From assembly GCA_017428545.1 (NCBI GenBank), contig JAFRQR010000008.1, forward strand, positions 124,001-188,000: a stretch of DNA of 64,000 nt. The letters are read 5' to 3'. Numbering within the stretch: the first letter of the stretch is position 1; each line of letters opens with the position of its first letter. Source of the stretch: Clostridiales bacterium (GTDB lineage: Bacteria; Bacillota; Clostridia; Saccharofermentanales; Saccharofermentanaceae). The position numbers were made by a program, and so were the translations under genes. The notes beneath the pieces were generated by a model. That model was not told the origin of the DNA and did not search any database. It worked only from the letters and a program-made list of their open reading frames with translations. This document shows positions 60,499-64,000 of the stretch, in pieces.

Positions 60499-63116
60499 TC
60501 ATTATTCAAGTTCTGAAAAATATCTTTTTGGCGCCTCTCGAGCTGGTCTTTGAGGCAATCTTCCAGTTATCCTTCTATATTACAAGAAGCGAAGGATGGT
60601 CGATCCTGCTGCTGAGCCTTGTGGTCAGCACACTGGTGCTTCCGCTATATAAACGAGCTGAAAAGCTTGAGTCGGAACAGCGGGAGAAAGAAAAAGAACT
60701 GTCCCACTGGGTGGAACACATCAAAAAGCATTTTCACGGTGATGAGAAGTACATGGTGCTTTCCGCGTATTACCGGGAGAATCACTACAGCCCGTTATCG
60801 CAATTAAAGAGCTCGATCTCTTTGCTTTTGCAGATTCCGTTCTTTTTAGCCGCATACGACCTTCTGGGAGTGCGCGCGGCAGAGAGGTTTGCCGGAACGG
60901 GCGGCGGACTGTTCGGCTTTGACCTTGGCGCGCCCGACGGATTATTGTCATTTGCAGGCATTACGATCAACGCATTGCCGATCCTTATGACACTGGTCAA
61001 CATACTTGCCTGCTACATATATACAAAAGGGTATCCATTTAAAACGGCACTTCGCTCGTATCTGCTGGCCATATTCTTCCTGGTGTTCCTTTATAAGTCT
61101 CCGTCCGCGCTTCTGGTCTATTGGACGATGAATAACTTCTATTCGCTGTTTAAGACGATCATCATGAAAAACGCGCAAAACAAGGCGGAGAAAGGACTTG
61201 ATCCTGATGCCTCGGGTTCTTCTTTGGATAAGCAGGAAGGATCTTCCCTGAAAGCCGGCTCTCGGTTTTGGGGAAAACCCAGTACATCTGTCTTTGTCCT
61301 TGCTGCGGTGTATATGGCCGTGCTTACCGGTCTTCTGATCCCGCTTTCGTACTTAAGCGCATCGCCATCCGAGTTTATCAATATCGTCGATCCGCAAAAT
61401 CCTCTTCACTATCTGTGGTCCTCGTTTTTCGTGGCGGTAGGCTTTTACGTATTCTGGCCGAGCGTATTCTACTATCTGGCCCCGAGAAAGCCCAAACTGT
61501 TTATCGCGTTTGCGCTATTCTGTATGTCCGTGTTCTCAACGGTCAATTACCTGTTTTTCGGTTCGGATACCGGAAGCCTGAATACCTCGCTGGTATTCGA
61601 TGTAACCCCGAGTCATTCGGTACAGAAGAAGATCGTAAACGTCCTTGTAGTGTTGGCGATCGTCGCTGCATGTTTTCTCTTTTACCGGTTTAAGACGGTG
61701 ATCCGTTTCGTATTCTTCGGCGGGATCATGACACTTCTTACGGTGTCGTTCTTCAGCGCGAGGACCGTGCAAAAGTCCTACAGGGATGTTTCCGGTAGAT
61801 TCGATGAATTTCAGGAGATCTCTTCTCCGAAGATCACTTTGACGCAGGACGGACAAAACGTAATGGTCATCATGCTCGATAAGGCTGTCTCCGCTTATAT
61901 TCCGTATATATTCCACGAGTTCCCGGAACTGTACGAGCAGTATGACGGTTTTTCCTATTACCCGAATACCATGTCATTCGGTCCTTATACGCTTCAGACG
62001 ACCTCGGCGCTTTTCGGCGGGTATGAGTATACGCCCGAAAGAATGGACGCGAGAGCGGATGAGTCTTTGGCAGAAAAACACGATGAGGCACTAAGGGTCA
62101 TGCCTGTTCTTTTCTCAAATGAAGGATATGTCACCAGTCTCATGGAGCTTCCTTTCGCGGGATGGACCTGGCAGGGCGATTATTCTTCTTTCGAAGATAT
62201 CGAGAACTGCAATGCTTACTATCCTGTGGACTACTATAACGACGACACGGAATCTCACGAGAATACGGAGACCAGAAGAAACCGAAACCTCTTTATGTAC
62301 GGCATTTTCAGATGTTCGCCGCTTGTCCTTCAGGATCTGATCTACGATAGCGGGGATTATCTTTCGGTCAGAAAAGATGCTTTCAATAAGTACAATGTGC
62401 TTCAGAACTACAAGGTCCTGGAAAACCTGGATAACATGACCACGATCGATAATTCGTATCCCGGAGGTCTTTTCCTTTTCAACAACGAGACGGCACACGA
62501 TCTCGCTGTACTGAAAGACTATAACCCTTATACTTTGGGCAATTTTGAGGAAAACTTTACCATTTCGAACGGGGAGAAGGAATTAGAGATCACGGAGGCA
62601 TACCAGGCGGCAACCTATGAATGCCTCGTGGCCGCGATCCGCGAACTCGGTAATTATATGGATCATCTGAAAGAACTCGGCGTATATGACAATACCAGGA
62701 TCATCATCGTCAGCGATCACGCTACGGAAGTACGTTTGTTCGATGAGCTGCAATTCGACGGGTACAACATGGAACGGTTCAACTGTCTTTTGATGGTCAA
62801 GGATTTTAACTCCACCGGGTTTACGACCGACTATACCTTCATGACCAATGCGGATGTTCCGACGATCGCCATGGAAGGGATCGTTGAGGATCCGACCAAT
62901 CCGGGTACGGGAAATCCCGTGAATTCCGATCTGAAAGAAGGAGACATCTACGTGGATTATTCGACGGCCTATGACGGTCTGGGAGAGGCGAGATGGAACC
63001 TGGAATATAATGACGGCAACACTTTCAGTTACGACGAGGAAGGCCTCTGGTTCAAGGTCGTAAACGGAGATATCTTTGATAAAGACAGCTGGGTATTAGT
63101 CGATCGACCCGAGTGA
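60495..63116 (+). CDS. Fusion of YidC/Oxa1-like membrane domain and sulfatase-like (alkaline phosphatase superfamily) domain
   Basis: The 873-residue protein joins two parts. Residues 1-230 resemble YidC/Oxa1 insertases: a first span, a charged loop EKEKELSHWVEHIKKHF, QLKSSISLLLQIPFFLAAYDLL, and later spans ending VYWTMNNFYSLFKTIIMK. Five or so further spans (about 255-430) lead to an external domain like LtaS/sulfatases: VMVIMLDKAVSAYIP (metal Asp), YTLQTTSALFGGYEY (candidate Thr nucleophile) and IIIVSDHATEVR (metal Asp-His). Coupled by ATGA to the glycerophosphotransferase. A phosphoglycerol-type transferase for a surface polymer is the best guess. Its last 21 bases overlap the convergent HD gene. 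Confidence 0.82.
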   Translation: MIIIQVLKNIFLAPLELVFEAIFQLSFYITRSEGWSILLLSLVVSTLVLPLYKRAEKLESEQREKEKELSHWVEHIKKHFHGDEKYMVLSAYYRENHYSPLSQLKSSISLLLQIPFFLAAYDLLGVRAAERFAGTGGGLFGFDLGAPDGLLSFAGITINALPILMTLVNILACYIYTKGYPFKTALRSYLLAIFFLVFLYKSPSALLVYWTMNNFYSLFKTIIMKNAQNKAEKGLDPDASGSSLDKQEGSSLKAGSRFWGKPSTSVFVLAAVYMAVLTGLLIPLSYLSASPSEFINIVDPQNPLHYLWSSFFVAVGFYVFWPSVFYYLAPRKPKLFIAFALFCMSVFSTVNYLFFGSDTGSLNTSLVFDVTPSHSVQKKIVNVLVVLAIVAACFLFYRFKTVIRFVFFGGIMTLLTVSFFSARTVQKSYRDVSGRFDEFQEISSPKITLTQDGQNVMVIMLDKAVSAYIPYIFHEFPELYEQYDGFSYYPNTMSFGPYTLQTTSALFGGYEYTPERMDARADESLAEKHDEALRVMPVLFSNEGYVTSLMELPFAGWTWQGDYSSFEDIENCNAYYPVDYYNDDTESHENTETRRNRNLFMYGIFRCSPLVLQDLIYDSGDYLSVRKDAFNKYNVLQNYKVLENLDNMTTIDNSYPGGLFLFNNETAHDLAVLKDYNPYTLGNFEENFTISNGEKELEITEAYQAATYECLVAAIRELGNYMDHLKELGVYDNTRIIIVSDHATEVRLFDELQFDGYNMERFNCLLMVKDFNSTGFTTDYTFMTNADVPTIAMEGIVEDPTNPGTGNPVNSDLKEGDIYVDYSTAYDGLGEARWNLEYNDGNTFSYDEEGLWFKVVNGDIFDKDSWVLVDRPE

Positions 63117-63698
63117 TTCTTCACTCAGTTCTTCTAAAAACTTCACCACGAACTCGTGACGTTTGTCGGCGAGGTCTCGGGCTTCGTCGGTGTTGAGGGT
63201 GTCGCGAAGAAGAAGGAGTTTTTCGTGGAAATGTTGGACGGAGTCCTGAAGGCTCCGTCCTTTTTTCCCGCCGTAGGCGAAGGTACGGGCGATGCCGATG
63301 GCGCCCATGGCGTCAAGACGGTCGGCGTCCTGGACGATCTTCGCTTCTAAGGTCTCCGGAGTCTTTCCTTTATTCTTACTGAAAGAGACTGAGTTGATGA
63401 TCTTCACGATCTCTTCGATCATATCTTCCGGGACCTTCTGGTCTTTCAGGAATGTCCTGGCGTTTGCGTTATTCTCGGTGTGGAAGAGCTTATGGTCGTC
63501 CACGTCGTGAAGAAGAGAAGAGAGGGAGATCAGATCCATGTCGGCCTCGGGATAGCTTGCGGCGATCGACAGGGCATTCTTATACACGCGAAGGGAATGC
63601 TCCAGATCATGGCCATCCGAGCTGCCCTCGAAAAGTGCTTTTATAAAGAAAATCGTGGCTTCTGTTAATCGTTCATCTTTCATGCTCATATTATACAT
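63096..63698 (-). CDS. HD-domain phosphohydrolase
   Basis: The 200-residue protein has the HD signature: GHDLEHSLRVY (first His), SLLHDVDDHKL (His-Asp pair) and the distal IVQDADRLDAMGAIGIARTFAYGG (Asp). It belongs to the YedJ/YpgQ-type metal-dependent nucleotide phosphohydrolases. Starts at 63698, 63689 or 63683 are possible; no clear ribosome-binding site helps, and a TATAAT lies across them on the minus strand. The C-terminus overlaps the convergent fusion gene by 21 bases. Its coding sequence includes a hairpin that works as a terminator for the opposite strand. Confidence 0.88.
   Translation of the reverse strand: MYNMSMKDERLTEATIFFIKALFEGSSDGHDLEHSLRVYKNALSIAASYPEADMDLISLSSLLHDVDDHKLFHTENNANARTFLKDQKVPEDMIEEIVKIINSVSFSKNKGKTPETLEAKIVQDADRLDAMGAIGIARTFAYGGKKGRSLQDSVQHFHEKLLLLRDTLNTDEARDLADKRHEFVVKFLEELSEESLGSID
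63236..63266 (+). terminator. Terminator of the 59-63 kb cassette, inside the antisense HD gene
   Basis: GGACGGAG (63236-63243) pairs with CTCCGTCC (63253-63260), with an inner CC-TGAA-GG, followed by TTTTTT. It lies 120 bases after the fusion-gene stop and codes on the other strand for GRSLQDS of the HD protein. Confidence 0.8.
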
Positions 63699-64000
63699 GA
63701 AGAAAGACGCTCTTTATGCGTTGCCGATGCTTTTTTGAACCCATCGAAGAGATATACGCCCAGGACGGCGTTGTATCCGACGGCGGCGACGGTGCTGAAA
63801 CGCTCGAAGATGCCGAAGTATTCCGGAGGAAAAGCCGCCATCCCGATCGGGCCCATGAACATCATGGAAAGAGCGATCGCTGCCCAGATACCGGGACCTC
63901 TGACTTCTTTATGTTTTGCTCCGGAGATGATCAGCATGATCAGGGAAACGATCGAAAGAAGGACGACAGAGGCGGTAACGACCATGTGCATCGTTTCCTG
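63686..64000 (-). CDS. DUF998-like membrane protein, truncated by the window edge
   Basis: About 104 residues are visible, open to the edge; the true start probably lies outside. Three hydrophobic spans are seen, with GIWAAIALSMMFMGPIGMAAF and FGIFERFSTVAAVGYNAVLGVYL, the latter like the C-terminal part of DUF998 proteins (GLFERI-type motif). The stop overlaps the HD start by 13 bases, indicating one transcript on the minus strand. Role unknown. Confidence 0.6.
   Translation of the reverse strand, partial: QETMHMVVTASVVLLSIVSLIMLIISGAKHKEVRGPGIWAAIALSMMFMGPIGMAAFPPEYFGIFERFSTVAAVGYNAVLGVYLFDGFKKASATHKERLSSCII

Overview
The window looks like a chromosomal segment of a Gram-positive member of the Clostridia (Bacillota). 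The gene order is typical of that group: rimP-nusA-rnpM-L7Ae-infB-rbfA-nrnA-truB-ribF, a division and cell-wall (dcw) cluster opened by mraZ, FtsL, FtsI with PASTA domains and FtsQ/DivIB proteins, nrdR, an OmpR-type two-component pair, and a trp operon behind a T-box leader. Base composition is near 50 % GC by eye, with AT-richer islands around 42.3-48.0 kb. A gut or rumen relative of the Oscillospiraceae/Saccharofermentans type is an inference only.

Layout. 1-2179: 5'-truncated mutS2. 2.2-7.7 kb: a lipoprotein, a P-loop ATPase, a membrane zinc-ribbon protein beside an SPFH/zinc-ribbon protein, and a small P-loop protein on the minus strand. 7.9-18.9 kb: translation and RNA-processing genes (rimP to ribF), then lgt and a RodA-type SEDS gene, ending in a very long RNA hairpin. 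19.0-32.2 kb: dcw cluster (mraZ, rsmH, ftsL-like, ftsI, murE-like, murF, ftsW, murG, ftsQ, then ftsZ from its own promoter) and nrdR; mraY, murD and murC are not present. 32.2-38.9 kb: two-component system, nth, recG, rsmD, coaD and a coiled-coil protein. 39.0-40.9 kb: an AAA ATPase gene followed by a DUF4276/Toprim-like gene, a plausible defence pair set between housekeeping genes. 40.9-44.4 kb: hemW, a PD-(D/E)XK-like nuclease candidate, an AT-rich stretch with an array of ACATGT palindromes, and a CPBP intramembrane protease. 44.6-48.2 kb: a 1135-residue secreted repeat protein followed by a 38-residue peptide gene. 48.2-55.2 kb: tryptophan T-box leader and trpE-G-D-C-F-B-A. 55.3-58.9 kb: zinc-ribbon proteins of unknown role. 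59.0-63.7 kb: a TagB/TagF-type glycerophosphotransferase and an unusual YidC-like/sulfatase-like fusion, with an intact HD phosphohydrolase gene downstream and a decayed copy of its end upstream. The right edge cuts a DUF998-like membrane gene.

How the parts work together. The two large housekeeping blocks supply ribosome maturation, transcription elongation and cell division. The trp block converts chorismate to tryptophan and is governed by uncharged tRNA-Trp through the leader. The 59-63 kb cassette probably builds or decorates a glycerophosphate-containing surface polymer. The most unusual items are the two homologous HD-gene terminators whose stems differ by compensating changes, the YidC-like/sulfatase-like fusion, the ATPase-Toprim pair, the ACATGT array and the secreted protein-peptide pair.
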